In this document: positions 15,672 through 24,625 of the stretch, one piece after another
Position numbering within the stretch: position 1 is the stretch's first letter
How the letters are laid out: each line of letters opens with the position of its first letter
Origin: Fimbriimonadia bacterium
Lineage (GTDB): Bacteria > Armatimonadota > Fimbriimonadia > Fimbriimonadales > GBS-DC
DNA length: 64,000 bases
Reading direction: 5' to 3'
NCBI GenBank assembly: GCA_026129765.1
Contig: JAHCHP010000013.1
Coordinates: forward strand, 1-64,000
Made by a program: the position numbers and the translations under genes
The notes under the pieces: generated by a model
The model's database searches: none
Seen by the model: the letters and a program-made list of their open reading frames with translations, nothing else
What the model was told of the DNA's origin: nothing

Positions 15672-16733
15672 ATGAAACAATGGATTTTAATTGCCGCACT
15701 GGCGCTATTGCTCCAGAACGGCGACACACAAGCAAAGAACCCGCCCAAGCAGCCTGCGGGCGGCTCTAAAACGACAACCCAGAACAAACCGGCTTCTGGA
15801 GGCGCGAAACAGCCCGCTCAGGGGAACAAACCGCCCGTCACACCGGCGAAACAGGGTCCCGGTATCCCTGCCATGCCAACTGCTTCAACGGTGGTGGCAA
15901 CGGTCAATGGCGCGCCTATCACCGCAGGCGACTTGGCAAAAGCGACCTACGACTGGTTTGGCGCAAACACCATCGAAGAGCTCGTCTTGGAAAAAATCGT
16001 TGAGCAAGAAGCCGCCAAGCTGAAAGTCACGGTTTCGCATGCCGACGTGCTAAAGCGTTATGAGGAAAGTCTTGAAAACGCGAAACGCCAGGCGCCTCCC
16101 GGCATGGAAATTGACGACTTCCTGAAACGCAGCCAGTTCCCGCCCAGCCGTCTCTATACCCGCACCCGCACCCAACTGCTTGCAGAGAAATTAGTGGAGC
16201 GCAATGTTAATCTCAATGACTGGGTGCAGTATCGCCAGATCGTCGTGCGTATCCAAGGAAACACGCCGGACGAACAGAGCGCAAACGAGGCGGAAGCGCA
16301 GAAGAAAGCGGATGAGGCTTATGCGAAAATCACGGAAGGCATGGATTTCGTGGAAGCGGTCACAGCCTATTCTGACGATACGTTTACGAAGGATCAAGGC
16401 GGCTTGGTCAACTTCCAAAAGAAGGACTTCTTGTTCCCCGACATCAAAACCCAGTTGGACAAGATGAAACCCGGTGAGGTTAGCAAGCCTTTCAAAACCG
16501 TGCAGGGCTTCCTGATCATCAAATTTGAGAAGATGGGCGGTCAAGGCACACCCGAAGAGCAGAAGCAATTACGTGAGCAGAGCGTCCGAATCGACCTCAG
16601 CAACTATGTGCGTTCGTTGCAAGACAAGGCGAAAGTGACCAACAAGATCGTCAAGCCCTATACGCCGCCTGCGCAACCCAACCCGGGAGCCGGCGCGCCG
16701 CGCCCCAATCCGGGCGGACCGCCTCCGCGTTAA
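15672..16733 (+). CDS. PpiC-type peptidyl-prolyl isomerase, SurA/PrsA-like
   Basis: A 353-residue exported folding factor. It has a signal peptide (MKQWILIAALALLL), a low-complexity Lys/Pro/Gln/Gly linker (about 20-70), a SurA-like N-terminal helical part (VNGAPITAGDLAKATYDWFG), and a parvulin domain (about 190-290) with YRQIVVRIQ, DFVEAVTAYSDD and KPFKTVQGFLIIKFEKM. The C-terminus is Pro/Gly-rich. The ATG at 15672 is preferred because GGAGGA lies about ten bases upstream; the frame's earlier start is a TTG inside that site. Confidence 0.88.
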   Translation: MKQWILIAALALLLQNGDTQAKNPPKQPAGGSKTTTQNKPASGGAKQPAQGNKPPVTPAKQGPGIPAMPTASTVVATVNGAPITAGDLAKATYDWFGANTIEELVLEKIVEQEAAKLKVTVSHADVLKRYEESLENAKRQAPPGMEIDDFLKRSQFPPSRLYTRTRTQLLAEKLVERNVNLNDWVQYRQIVVRIQGNTPDEQSANEAEAQKKADEAYAKITEGMDFVEAVTAYSDDTFTKDQGGLVNFQKKDFLFPDIKTQLDKMKPGEVSKPFKTVQGFLIIKFEKMGGQGTPEEQKQLREQSVRIDLSNYVRSLQDKAKVTNKIVKPYTPPAQPNPGAGAPRPNPGGPPPR

Positions 16734-16832
16734 TTCCCAACCGATGGAGCCGCTGCGCTTCATAGGGTAATATCATAAGGACAGGGAGCTTGATGCTCCC
16801 TGCTCCAACACATTTTCCAAACAGAGGTCAAC

Positions 16833-17996
16833 ATGGCAAAGAAGAGATTAAATGTCGCTTTAATCGGCTACCAATTTATGGGCAAAGCGCACAGCAACGC
16901 CTATCGCCAAGTGGAACACTTTTTCCCAGAGTTGGAGCTGGTACCACATATGAAAGTGATTTGCGGGCGCAATGAAGAGCGCGTGTGCAGCGCGGCGGAA
17001 AGGTATGGTTTTGAAGAGTACGCGACCGACTGGGAGAGCGTGGTTGCCCGGAACGATATCGACATCGTGGATGTTTCCACCCCCGGCAACCTGCATGCGC
17101 CCATCGCCATCGCCGCGGCAACACATGGCAAAATCACGCTCTGCGAAAAACCCATCGCGAACAACCTTAAGGAAGCGAGAGAGATGGTCGCTGCCGCCGA
17201 ACAAAACAATATTCTTCATGGGGTTTTCTTCAATTACCGTAAAGCGCCTGCTGTCAGTTTCGCGAAACAGTTGATCGATGAAGGCGCATTAGGCAAGATA
17301 TTCCATTTCCGCGGGACCTATCTTCAAGACTGGATTGTCGACCCGAATTTCCCGCTGGTCTGGCGTCTGCAAAAAGAGGTTTCCGGTTCAGGCGTTCATG
17401 GTGACTTGAACGCGCACATTATCGACTTAGCAAGTTGGCTGGTGGGCGACATCCAAGAAGTCAGCGGGATGATGGAGACATTTATCAAGGAGCGCCCCGT
17501 TCTAAAAGAGGTGGATGATCGTTTAGGCGGACAAGCCAGCGCGGAAATGGGCAAAGTCACAGTGGATGATGCGGCGATGTTCTTGGCGCGCTTCAAAAAC
17601 GGCGCGATAGGCACCTTTGAAGCCACCCGATTCGCATTGGGACGCAAGAACTACAACCGCTTTGAAATCAACGGCTCCAAAGGCAGCCTCGTCTTTAATT
17701 TGGAGCGCATGAATGAACTGGAACTCTACTTGGAAAACGATCCGGCAGGTTTGCGTGGGTTCCGAACAATCCAAGTGACGGACGGTTCGCATCCCTATGT
17801 CGGCGCATGGTGGCCTGCGGGGCATATCATTGGCTATGAGCATACCTTCACCCACCTGATTCGCGATGTGATGGAGGCTGCCGCTAAACAGGAACTGCCA
17901 TCCCCCAACTTCTACGACGGCTTGAAGTGCCAAGCGGTCTTAGAAGCGGTAGAGGCTTCCGCCAACAACCGGCAATGGGTTTCTGTGGAAGCGTAA
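16833..17996 (+). CDS. Gfo/Idh/MocA family oxidoreductase
   Basis: A 387-residue cytoplasmic NAD(P)-dependent dehydrogenase with no signal peptide. It has the Rossmann start LNVALIGYQFMGKAHSNAYR, VDVSTPGNLHAPIAIAA, CEKPIANNL for the catalytic Lys region, and GVHGDLNAHIIDLASWLVGD in the sugar-binding half. It is a distant paralogue of the exported protein at 9246. A role in inositol or sugar oxidation is typical, but the substrate is not evident. A hairpin follows, so it is probably a single-gene unit. Confidence 0.88.
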   Translation: MAKKRLNVALIGYQFMGKAHSNAYRQVEHFFPELELVPHMKVICGRNEERVCSAAERYGFEEYATDWESVVARNDIDIVDVSTPGNLHAPIAIAAATHGKITLCEKPIANNLKEAREMVAAAEQNNILHGVFFNYRKAPAVSFAKQLIDEGALGKIFHFRGTYLQDWIVDPNFPLVWRLQKEVSGSGVHGDLNAHIIDLASWLVGDIQEVSGMMETFIKERPVLKEVDDRLGGQASAEMGKVTVDDAAMFLARFKNGAIGTFEATRFALGRKNYNRFEINGSKGSLVFNLERMNELELYLENDPAGLRGFRTIQVTDGSHPYVGAWWPAGHIIGYEHTFTHLIRDVMEAAAKQELPSPNFYDGLKCQAVLEAVEASANNRQWVSVEA

Positions 17997-18009
17997 GATT
18001 TGCAACTTC

Positions 18010-18044
18010 AACGGTCTCCCCCAATAAACAGGCGGGAGACCGTT
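18010..18044 (+). terminator. Hairpin between the oxidoreductase and greA
   Basis: AACGGTCTCCC (18010-18020) pairs perfectly with GGGAGACCGTT (18034-18044), 13 bases after the upstream stop. It ends 21 bases before greA and could terminate the upstream message or sit in the greA leader. Confidence 0.6.
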
Positions 18045-18065
18045 CAGAGGAAATTCGAATTTAAC

Positions 18066-18536
18066 ATGACTGACATTTTATTGACGCCAGAAGGACACAA
18101 AAAATTATCGCAGGAGTTAGAAGAGTTAAAGTTGGTCAAACGCCCCGAAATCGCGGACACGCTCCGGCAAGCGCGCGCGCTGGGAGACCTTCGGGAAAAC
18201 TTCGCCTACGATGACGCAAAAAGGCAGCAAGCGATTATTGAGGGGCGTATCAAAGACCTGCAAAAGATTTTAGAAATCGCGAAAGTGGTGCAAAAGCCCG
18301 ACAACGCGGATGGGGTCACCGCCCATCTTGGCTCACTGGTCACCCTGCGTGATGTGGACAGTAGCAACGAACGAAAACTGATGTTGGTAGGTTCCTTTGA
18401 AGCCGACCCTTTGCAAGACCGCATCTCCATCGTTTCGCCGGTCGGCGCGGCGATTATCGGCAAGTTGCTAAATGAAACGGTGGAAGTGCAGACTCCCAAA
18501 GGCGTCATCCGCTATCAGATTATCGCTATTGAGTAA
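18066..18536 (+). CDS. greA: Transcription elongation factor GreA
   Basis: Rescues backtracked RNA polymerase by stimulating its intrinsic cleavage of the nascent RNA. The 156-residue length is typical. The N-terminal coiled coil carries GDLRENFAYDDAKRQQ with the acidic tip, and the C-terminal FKBP-like domain ends in SPVGAAIIGKLLNETVEVQTP. ATG 18066 (MTDILLTPEGHKKL) matches family N-termini; the frame extends further upstream only through the hairpin. It converges with the plsY fusion. Confidence 0.95.
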   Translation: MTDILLTPEGHKKLSQELEELKLVKRPEIADTLRQARALGDLRENFAYDDAKRQQAIIEGRIKDLQKILEIAKVVQKPDNADGVTAHLGSLVTLRDVDSSNERKLMLVGSFEADPLQDRISIVSPVGAAIIGKLLNETVEVQTPKGVIRYQIIAIE

Positions 18537-18545
18537 TTGCGATCA

Positions 18546-19670
18546 TTACCCCAACCGCCGGACTCGAAGCCGGTAAACCTGCGCATAGGCTTCGCGGGGA
18601 ATCCCTGCCCGCGCCCGCGCCAACTCGATCTGCTGTTCCGCGCTTTCCACGCCTTTGGTCGCCGGCATCATCGCGCCTTGCTTATCCTGCCACTCGATCA
18701 AGACCCCGTCCCGCGCGGGGTCCAAATCTTTCGCATCGGTCAGGGGTTCGCTCGTCTCCAACAAATAGACCACATATTCCAGGGTGGGCAATTCCGGCGG
18801 TTCAATCGGCAAATTTCGCGGGTCTAAAACCACCGCCCGCGCCGCATGATAAACGATCTCTTTGGCGCGATTGGGATGTTCCGCTTCCAACGAACCAGAC
18901 ATACTGCGCAAGTCGCCATCCTGATATATCGCCACGAACACCCCGCCCGGCAGAGCGAGTTCCGCAGGCAGCTGCTTCAAATCCGGTTCTATGCGCGCGC
19001 CTTCCCTCGCATAACTCTCCACCGCGCGGCGCGCCAAATCTATACAAGCATGTTGCAAGGAGGATGAAGATGCTGGTTTTCGTCCAATTTTTGTTTCGTT
19101 TCCCTGCAGCAATCGCTGGATATTCTCGCGATGACGCCATACTACTAGTGACGCTGCCGCGCTCAACGCGATGACCGTCACAGGTTGGAACCCCAAGAGA
19201 TACGCGCTGACCGGCACCGAGATCGCCGCCAAAATTGACGCCACCGACACATATCTGGTGACAAACAATACCAAGAACCAGAAAGACAGCCCCGTGACAG
19301 CGGTGATGGGCGCGACTCCCAGCAGCAAACCTAAGCCCGTTGCCACCCCTTTACCGCCTTTGAATTTGAGAAACGGCGACAAGCTGTGTCCCGCAACCGC
19401 GCACGCGCCCGCCAAAAGACCTGCGCCTTCTTGCCCGGTCACCTGCAATGTGAGAAAACTGGGAAACCAGCCTTTCAACACATCCAGCGCGAAGACGAGA
19501 ATCCCCGCTTTCTTGCCTAAAACACGCATCACATTGGTCGCGCCGATATTCCCACTTCCATGCTGGCGGATATCCACCCCGAAAAAAATCTTCGCGATCC
19601 AAAAGCCAAACGGTAACGACCCGACCAGGTAGCTGCCTAATGCGATTCCGACCCATTGCGCAATATCCAT
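18546..19670 (-). CDS. plsY: Glycerol-3-phosphate acyltransferase PlsY fused to an AMMECR1-like domain
   Basis: Residues 1-200 are PlsY, an inner-membrane enzyme that acylates glycerol 3-phosphate from acyl phosphate: GSGNIGATNV (38-47), SPFLKFKGGKGVATG (98-112) and several membrane helices. Residues 205-374 look like an AMMECR1 domain: LPGGVFVAIYQDGDLR, then VLDPRNLPIEPPEL, DGVLIEWQDKQG, and a VYRLRV end. The family's usual LRGCIGS signature reads LRSMSGSL here (254-261), so its conserved Cys is lost. PlsY alone is about 200 residues; there is no stop or frameshift at the junction. The gene is divergent from the one at 19761. Confidence 0.9.
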   Translation of the reverse strand: MDIAQWVGIALGSYLVGSLPFGFWIAKIFFGVDIRQHGSGNIGATNVMRVLGKKAGILVFALDVLKGWFPSFLTLQVTGQEGAGLLAGACAVAGHSLSPFLKFKGGKGVATGLGLLLGVAPITAVTGLSFWFLVLFVTRYVSVASILAAISVPVSAYLLGFQPVTVIALSAAASLVVWRHRENIQRLLQGNETKIGRKPASSSSLQHACIDLARRAVESYAREGARIEPDLKQLPAELALPGGVFVAIYQDGDLRSMSGSLEAEHPNRAKEIVYHAARAVVLDPRNLPIEPPELPTLEYVVYLLETSEPLTDAKDLDPARDGVLIEWQDKQGAMMPATKGVESAEQQIELARARAGIPREAYAQVYRLRVRRLG

Positions 19671-19747
19671 AACCGCTCAATAGTTTACCTAAACAGCGAA
19701 CAAGCGCGCGCCCTATCGTCTAAGGTCTTCAAACATTCTTCAGGAGG

Positions 19748-19753
19748 TATACT
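19748..19753 (+). promoter_or_regulatory. -10-like TATACT 7 bases before a start codon
   Basis: TATACT is followed by seven bases and the ATG at 19761, so transcription would start at or near the start codon. An AGGAGG also overlaps this box, so a leadered transcript from further upstream is an alternative. Confidence 0.35.
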
Positions 19754-19760
19754 AAGGTTC

Positions 19761-21290
19761 ATGCGGTGGAACCAGGTGTTCATCCTCTTGATCGCCGGAT
19801 TTTGCGCCTATCTGATACGATTGAGCGCGCCCTTTACGGCGGATGACCATTATATCTTCTATCGGTTGCAACAAGGAGGCATCTTTGGTTTCACCGGTCA
19901 GCAGCCAGCCATCTTCTTTCGTCCTCTGACCTCGCTCCAGTATTACATTGATTTCCTGTTCGGGATGTCGCCAGCTCTCTCTCATTCGATCAATGTGTTC
20001 TGGCATGGTATCTGCGGACTGCTTTTGTACAGATTCGCGTCCCGGCTGTTGCTTTTGTGGGGATGGGATGGGGAAAAAGTTAGAAATACAGCCTTCTACA
20101 GCGCGCTTCTCTTTACAGTTCTGCCTGCAAATGTCGAAGCAGTGGCGTGGTTTGCAGCGCGAGCGGATATGATTGCCACCGCATGCGCGCTGAGCGCATT
20201 GTTGCTGTTGATGCGATTTCAAGCGCAGAGACATCTCCTCTATTATGTCGTCGCGTTGCTCTGTTTCGCATGTGGTTTGTTTTGCAAAGAGTCGTTGGTG
20301 ACGTTTCCGTTGATTGTTTGGCTATGGTTGAGGTACTTGGGCGTGAGCCGCGCAACTCTTTGGGCAGCGCCCTATCTGGTAGTTTTGTGGGTCTATATCA
20401 TTATGCGCTCGTTGGTCCTGAGCGGATTGGGCGGTTATCCTGACACATGGGATATTCTTCAACGCCCTTGGATGTTAGGAATGAACTTGGCAGCCTATCT
20501 GTTCCAAATGGGAATCCCTGCCATCCTCTTCGGATTGGGACGCGATATTTGGGACACACTGCTTTGGATTTTATGGCTGTTCGGAGTCGGATTGGTCTTT
20601 TACACAAAGCGCGCCCATCCGCCTGATCAACGTTCTCTTGTGAATTGGCAACTCTTGGCGGGAATCATTCTCCTGACCTTGTTACCGGTCATTATTTTCA
20701 AACCCTCCCCGTTTTATTTTCTCAACAGCCGCTACACCTATTTGGCTTCCGCATTTGTCGCCGTAGGCGCAGGCGCGCTGTTAACGCGCAGAGGACAACC
20801 TGGATGGATAGCGCGCGCTGCGCTGGCTCTCTTGATACTCGCCTATTTTGGAGGAACCCTGCGTCAAGCCGATGCGTGGAGAGTCGCAAGCGAAATCGCA
20901 TTGAGCAGCCTCCTATCTCTCAAAAACATGCCGAAGGACCAACCCATGTTAATACTCAGTCTGCCTGATCATTTTCATGGCGCCTACATTTGGCGCGCTG
21001 GCTTCCACGAAGGGGTCGCATTGCATCTCCCCGAACGTCAGGATCAAACAATGCTCGTCGCAAGTCGATTTACCATGCGTCTGAAGACCAATACCAGCAT
21101 CCGATACGCGGGCGGCGAGGCGACCCTCTCCAACGGGTATGACATCTTTCTTCCCCCAGAAGGAACAAAAGAGTTAGGGGGCAGCAATTATACGCTGCTG
21201 CCTCATCAGCTGACAATCCACTCATCACAACAAGAACAATCTATCCTACTGGGCTATCATCAAGGCAAATTTATCAGGATAGAACCGTAG
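19761..21290 (+). CDS. Multi-pass membrane protein, GT-C/TMTC-like glycosyltransferase
   Basis: About 509 residues with some ten transmembrane helices and a short C-terminal extracytoplasmic part. Near the N-terminus FTADDHYIFYRLQ places acidic residues in the first outer loop, as in GT-C enzymes. NVEAVAWFAARADMIA and CGLFCKESLVTFP resemble the TMTC/protein O-mannosyltransferase motifs (EAV..IVGRAD and CKE). The ATG at 19761 follows AGGAGG; an earlier start is possible but overlaps plsY. It probably transfers a sugar from a lipid carrier outside the membrane; donor and acceptor are unknown. Confidence 0.7.
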   Translation: MRWNQVFILLIAGFCAYLIRLSAPFTADDHYIFYRLQQGGIFGFTGQQPAIFFRPLTSLQYYIDFLFGMSPALSHSINVFWHGICGLLLYRFASRLLLLWGWDGEKVRNTAFYSALLFTVLPANVEAVAWFAARADMIATACALSALLLLMRFQAQRHLLYYVVALLCFACGLFCKESLVTFPLIVWLWLRYLGVSRATLWAAPYLVVLWVYIIMRSLVLSGLGGYPDTWDILQRPWMLGMNLAAYLFQMGIPAILFGLGRDIWDTLLWILWLFGVGLVFYTKRAHPPDQRSLVNWQLLAGIILLTLLPVIIFKPSPFYFLNSRYTYLASAFVAVGAGALLTRRGQPGWIARAALALLILAYFGGTLRQADAWRVASEIALSSLLSLKNMPKDQPMLILSLPDHFHGAYIWRAGFHEGVALHLPERQDQTMLVASRFTMRLKTNTSIRYAGGEATLSNGYDIFLPPEGTKELGGSNYTLLPHQLTIHSSQQEQSILLGYHQGKFIRIEP

Positions 21291-21689
21291 ATAATCATTC
21301 AAGTCACGGCTAAGAGGCTGTCCGTAGATATTGAATGAATTCGTGTCTTTCTATGAATGAAAAAGACGCCCTCTAACAGCGTTTTTCTCTCATAGATTCC
21401 CATGTTCGCGGGAATGACAACGGGTAGCCATTTGCTTTCGAATGCGTTTTCGATAGGCTGGGATTGGGCATGGGTTCTCATAAGAAGCGCGCCCAATCGC
21501 CTAAGGCTTATCAAAAACTGGTACTGATTAACTGCTTTTTAACTACAATGCCTCGAAAACAGGTTATAATATGTTCATAGAAAGTGTGTGGGCAGGCAAC
21601 TGTTCAGTCTCCCGCGGGCAGCGCGAAACAGAGCAGCGTCTCTCTCAGAACCTATCTGACAGCAAACTTTCAAAGAGGAGGCTAATCAA
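21291..21689. other. Intergenic region with a degenerate dispersed repeat and a promoter
   Basis: This 399-base gap has no convincing gene. It holds the repeat GATTCCCATGTTCGCGGGAA (about 21395-21420), related to 43935-43960. A TATAAT at 21565-21570 probably starts the mRNA of the dockerin-tailed protease, giving a leader of about 110 bases that ends in AGAGGAGG. Confidence 0.6.
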
Positions 21690-23141
21690 ATGCATACGAG
21701 TTCATTCAATAGAAAACGCGGCTGGATTCTTCAATTCCTGTTCAGCGCGTTCTTAGCCATCTGCTTGCTGATCCCATCTCAAGCGCAGTTACAAGGCGAT
21801 GTGAACGGAGACGACTGCGTCGATGACCTGGATCTGCTGATCGTGCTATTCAACTTCGGAAGCAATCAGGACCGCCGCGCCGATGTGAATCGCGATGGCT
21901 CTGTCGACGACTTAGACCTGTTGATTGTACTATTCCAATTCGGGGAATGTCGCCCCAATATCATTTGGAAACTGAACTTCGAGTCGCTTCCCCCCTCTAC
22001 GCCTGTGATGGTTCAGACCACTCAAGGATCGCGCACCACCCAAATTAGCGGCGGCGCGATGGAATTAAAAATGGGCGAACCGATGGACAACGGGCAAATC
22101 CCCATTGAGATCGTCGCTATGTCGCTGGGAACCCGCTCTGTGCCAATCCTGCCAACGCAACCCACCGGTGGTATTGCCATCTTACAAGATTTTGAAGCGC
22201 CTTCAGGCGGAATGTGGAATCCCCAAACGGGACAATTCGGCATGGTAGTACCGATGAGAATGACCTATTGGCTGCTCAACGAACTTTTTCCCATCGGGAT
22301 GCGTGGTGAATTAGATGATAATGTGGAAGCCACCTTCGCGCAATGTATAGTCAACTTAAGCGGGCATGCCTTCCTCACCGGTCCCAACAATAACGTTTTG
22401 CATATTGAAGGATCACTCAATTGCCAAGTCGTAGAGCCTGAATTCGTGGGACCTGTTTTCAACGTGTCCGTTCCCATTTCTGGCGATGTTCAAAGGAAAG
22501 AGCCGCTGGAAGCCTGCCCCACGAAGACCGTCAACAAGCGCAAGGTTTGTATCCAGCCCGTGTTTATCGGCACCGGTCCTGATGATGCCAACGCGACCGG
22601 CGCGAGCTATGCGGTATTCAAAGCGGAAGCAGAAGCCATCTGGGGCAAAGCCTGTATCGAATTCCAGTGGCAAGCCCCTATCTACATCAACAACAATGCC
22701 TATAAAATCTTAGAGGGCATGGGCGATAATATGACGGCTGAAGAGAGGGCGCTGCTCAGGGAAGTGGACGCAAGAGGCGATAACGACTGCATCGAAGTCT
22801 TCTTCGTATCCCGCATGGAAAACGCCAACGGTCAAAAGCATGAATCAGGCGATGGCTACACTGTTCATAGTGGCGGTCAGCAAGCGAAGATCGTGGTCGC
22901 CGATGACGCGGTGACGGACTGCGATCCCGACAGCGACCGTGTCTTAGCGCACGAATTGGGCCACGCTTTAGGCAACTTGGATCACGATGCGGATACCTGC
23001 ATGAAGCCGACCGGTAACCCGCCCAACTGTCCAGGACGCAATCCTGACAAGGTCACGACTGCTCAGGCAAGAAAATTGACCAATCCTGTGATCAAACCCA
23101 AAGACCCGAAAGAGCGTTGCTGCTTGACCACCTCGGACTAA
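21690..23141 (+). CDS. Secreted zinc-metalloprotease-like protein with dockerin-like repeats
   Basis: A 483-residue exported protein. After a signal peptide (about 1-33), two calcium-loop repeats follow (GDVNGDDCVDDLDLLIVLF and ADVNRDGSVDDLDLLIVLF). The middle is unrecognised. Near the C-terminus HELGHALGNLDHD (from His421) has the metzincin-like zinc motif HExxHxxG with Asp431 or His432 as the third ligand, and CMKPTG may serve as a Met-turn. This suggests a surface or secreted protease. Cysteines are frequent, as in extracellular proteins. A decayed copy of its C-terminus lies at 23251-23412. AGAGGAGG precedes the ATG. Confidence 0.75.
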   Translation: MHTSSFNRKRGWILQFLFSAFLAICLLIPSQAQLQGDVNGDDCVDDLDLLIVLFNFGSNQDRRADVNRDGSVDDLDLLIVLFQFGECRPNIIWKLNFESLPPSTPVMVQTTQGSRTTQISGGAMELKMGEPMDNGQIPIEIVAMSLGTRSVPILPTQPTGGIAILQDFEAPSGGMWNPQTGQFGMVVPMRMTYWLLNELFPIGMRGELDDNVEATFAQCIVNLSGHAFLTGPNNNVLHIEGSLNCQVVEPEFVGPVFNVSVPISGDVQRKEPLEACPTKTVNKRKVCIQPVFIGTGPDDANATGASYAVFKAEAEAIWGKACIEFQWQAPIYINNNAYKILEGMGDNMTAEERALLREVDARGDNDCIEVFFVSRMENANGQKHESGDGYTVHSGGQQAKIVVADDAVTDCDPDSDRVLAHELGHALGNLDHDADTCMKPTGNPPNCPGRNPDKVTTAQARKLTNPVIKPKDPKERCCLTTSD

Positions 23142-23149
23142 AAGTACCG

Positions 23150-23179
23150 CCGGTTCCTCTTGTTTGCAGGGGGAACCGG
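23150..23179 (+). terminator. Hairpin after the metalloprotease gene
   Basis: CCGGTTCC (23150-23157) pairs with GGAACCGG (23172-23179), followed by TTTCACCTCTT; it lies nine bases after the stop. Confidence 0.5.
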
Positions 23180-23197
23180 TTTCACCTCTTGCGCCAT

Positions 23198-23222
23198 ATT
23201 GAGCGAAGCCCAGGCATCTGTT
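23198..23222 (+). repeat. Dispersed intergenic repeat (degenerate copy)
   Basis: TTGAGCGAAGCCCAGGCATC belongs to the family whose best copies read GTCATGCCGAGCGCAGCCGA at 49249 and, inverted, at 47227-47293. It sits at the broken left edge of the pseudogene at 23251. Confidence 0.6.
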
Positions 23223-23250
23223 TGTAGAGTTTGAGACACCTCTATGTCAG

Positions 23251-23412
23251 GACGATAAACTCACCTGCATGAAGCCTTCTGGTACAGGTCCGCCCAACTG
23301 TCCCGGACGAAACCCAGACATCATCACTTTGGCATTAGCCAAACGGCTGTGGGGTCCTCTGATAAAGGAGTCTGATCCCAAGATACGTTGTTGCTTTACA
23401 ACGGACAATTAA
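23251..23412 (+). pseudogene. C-terminal remnant of a second metalloprotease
   Basis: The frame reads CMKPSGTGPPNCPGRNPD and later IRCCFTTDN before a stop, matching the end of the protein at 21690 (CMKPTGNPPNCPGRNPD and RCCLTTSD) at both ends and in length. The catalytic HExxH region and everything upstream are missing and replaced by repeat-like sequence. This is the tail of a tandem duplicate that lost its 5' part. Confidence 0.8.
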
Positions 23413-23417
23413 ACCCG

Positions 23418-23456
23418 AAACCGCCCTCGCCCAAAGAAACAGGAAGAGGGCGGTTT
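23418..23456 (+). terminator. Intrinsic terminator
   Basis: AAACCGCCCTC (23418-23428) pairs with GAGGGCGGTTT (23446-23456) and is followed by TTTTG. It is a classic hairpin plus T-tract, just after the pseudogene stop. Confidence 0.85.
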
Positions 23457-23499
23457 TTTGTTTCCAAGTGACGCGGTAACGAATACGGGCGATTCCGTG

Positions 23500-23505
23500 T
23501 ATAAT
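23500..23505 (+). promoter_or_regulatory. -10 box abutting the hydrolase start (leaderless candidate)
   Basis: TATAAT is followed by six bases and the ATG at 23512; no ribosome-binding site fits between. The preceding CCGTG is shared with the dop promoter at 50355. Confidence 0.5.
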
Positions 23506-23511
23506 TAGGTT

Positions 23512-24405
23512 ATGGTTGTCGCGTTGCTGATACTGGCTGCTATTGTGGGGTTAATCCTCTTCGCCAACTGGGTGCTGACTAACGCCACCCTCAAACCACC
23601 CAAAACGCCCCTTTTCTTAAGCCCGCGCGATATGGAGATCCCGTACGAAGAGATGGACTTCCAATCGGAAGATGGCACGCGCCTGCGCGGCTGGTGGCTG
23701 CCCGCGCGCGAACCAGTGGGGATTGCGGTGCTTTGTCATGGCTATTTGATGAACCGGAGTGAGCCTCTGACGGTGGCTCGCGGACTGTGGGCGTCCGGTT
23801 TCCACTGTCTGGTCTTCGATTTCCGCGCATCGGGAAGAAGCGAAGGCGTCATCTGTACTATTGGCCACAAAGAAGCGCAAGATGCGTTGGCAGCGGTTCA
23901 ATGGGCGGCGGCGCGCGCGCCGGAATTGCCGATTGTGGCATATGGCGCATCGATGGGTGGCGCGGCGGTCATTATGGCAGCGGCTCGTGAACCGCGTATT
24001 CAAGCCGTGGTAGCCGACTCTGCCTATTGCCGCCTGAATCATGCGGTCGACGACTGGTGGGATAAAGCCCTGGGGAAATTGGCTTGGTTGACCAAGCCCA
24101 CCCAGTGGCTGGGAACGTTGATCACGAAAGTGCCTCCCAAAACCGTCGCGCCAGAAGCGCACATCTCTGCCATCACGCCCCGCCCTGTGCTGATTATTCA
24201 TGGAACGCACGACACGCTCTTGAAGCCCTATCATGCGGAGCGTCTCTTCGCGGCAGCGCAAGAACCTAAACGTCTGTGGTGGGCGCAAGGCAGCGATCAT
24301 GTGCAGGCGCGCTTCGACCATCCCGACCAATTTTACTCTCTTGTCACCCACTTTTTCCGGGAAGCTGTCGCCGCAAAAGCGCAAACCGCCAACGTTTCCG
24401 ATTGA
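23512..24405 (+). CDS. Alpha/beta hydrolase, membrane-anchored
   Basis: A 297-residue serine hydrolase of the alpha/beta fold. An N-terminal helix (VVALLILAAIVGLILFANWVL) should anchor it in the membrane. It then has VLCHGYLMNRSE for the oxyanion region, FDFRASGRSEG, the nucleophile elbow GASMGG, the acid near HGTHDTLLKP and the final His in GSDHVQARF. It resembles YqkD/FrsA-like esterases. The substrate is unknown. The start follows a TATAAT box directly. After it, 24406-24625 shows no gene. Confidence 0.88.
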   Translation: MVVALLILAAIVGLILFANWVLTNATLKPPKTPLFLSPRDMEIPYEEMDFQSEDGTRLRGWWLPAREPVGIAVLCHGYLMNRSEPLTVARGLWASGFHCLVFDFRASGRSEGVICTIGHKEAQDALAAVQWAAARAPELPIVAYGASMGGAAVIMAAAREPRIQAVVADSAYCRLNHAVDDWWDKALGKLAWLTKPTQWLGTLITKVPPKTVAPEAHISAITPRPVLIIHGTHDTLLKPYHAERLFAAAQEPKRLWWAQGSDHVQARFDHPDQFYSLVTHFFREAVAAKAQTANVSD

Positions 24406-24625
24406 CTGTTGCTGTCATAGGAAGCATTTGTTACAGAGGCTGCTTATCACAGGAAAAATCGGTTCGAAAGCGAACCTCACAAAGGGACTGCTATTCTATC
24501 AACATGAAATCGCGCTTGGGATCGGCTTATCCACTTGGGCAAGATTCCCAAGCCACTCTTTGATACGAATGCATCTTGGTACTACTTAAACATACGAGCA
24601 TAACATTTCGAAGGAAGGAGCAAAT

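Noticed and set aside
21299..21514. Minus-strand 71-residue frame in the gap before the metalloprotease
   Set aside because: It lies over repeat sequence and shows no start signal or recognisable domain.
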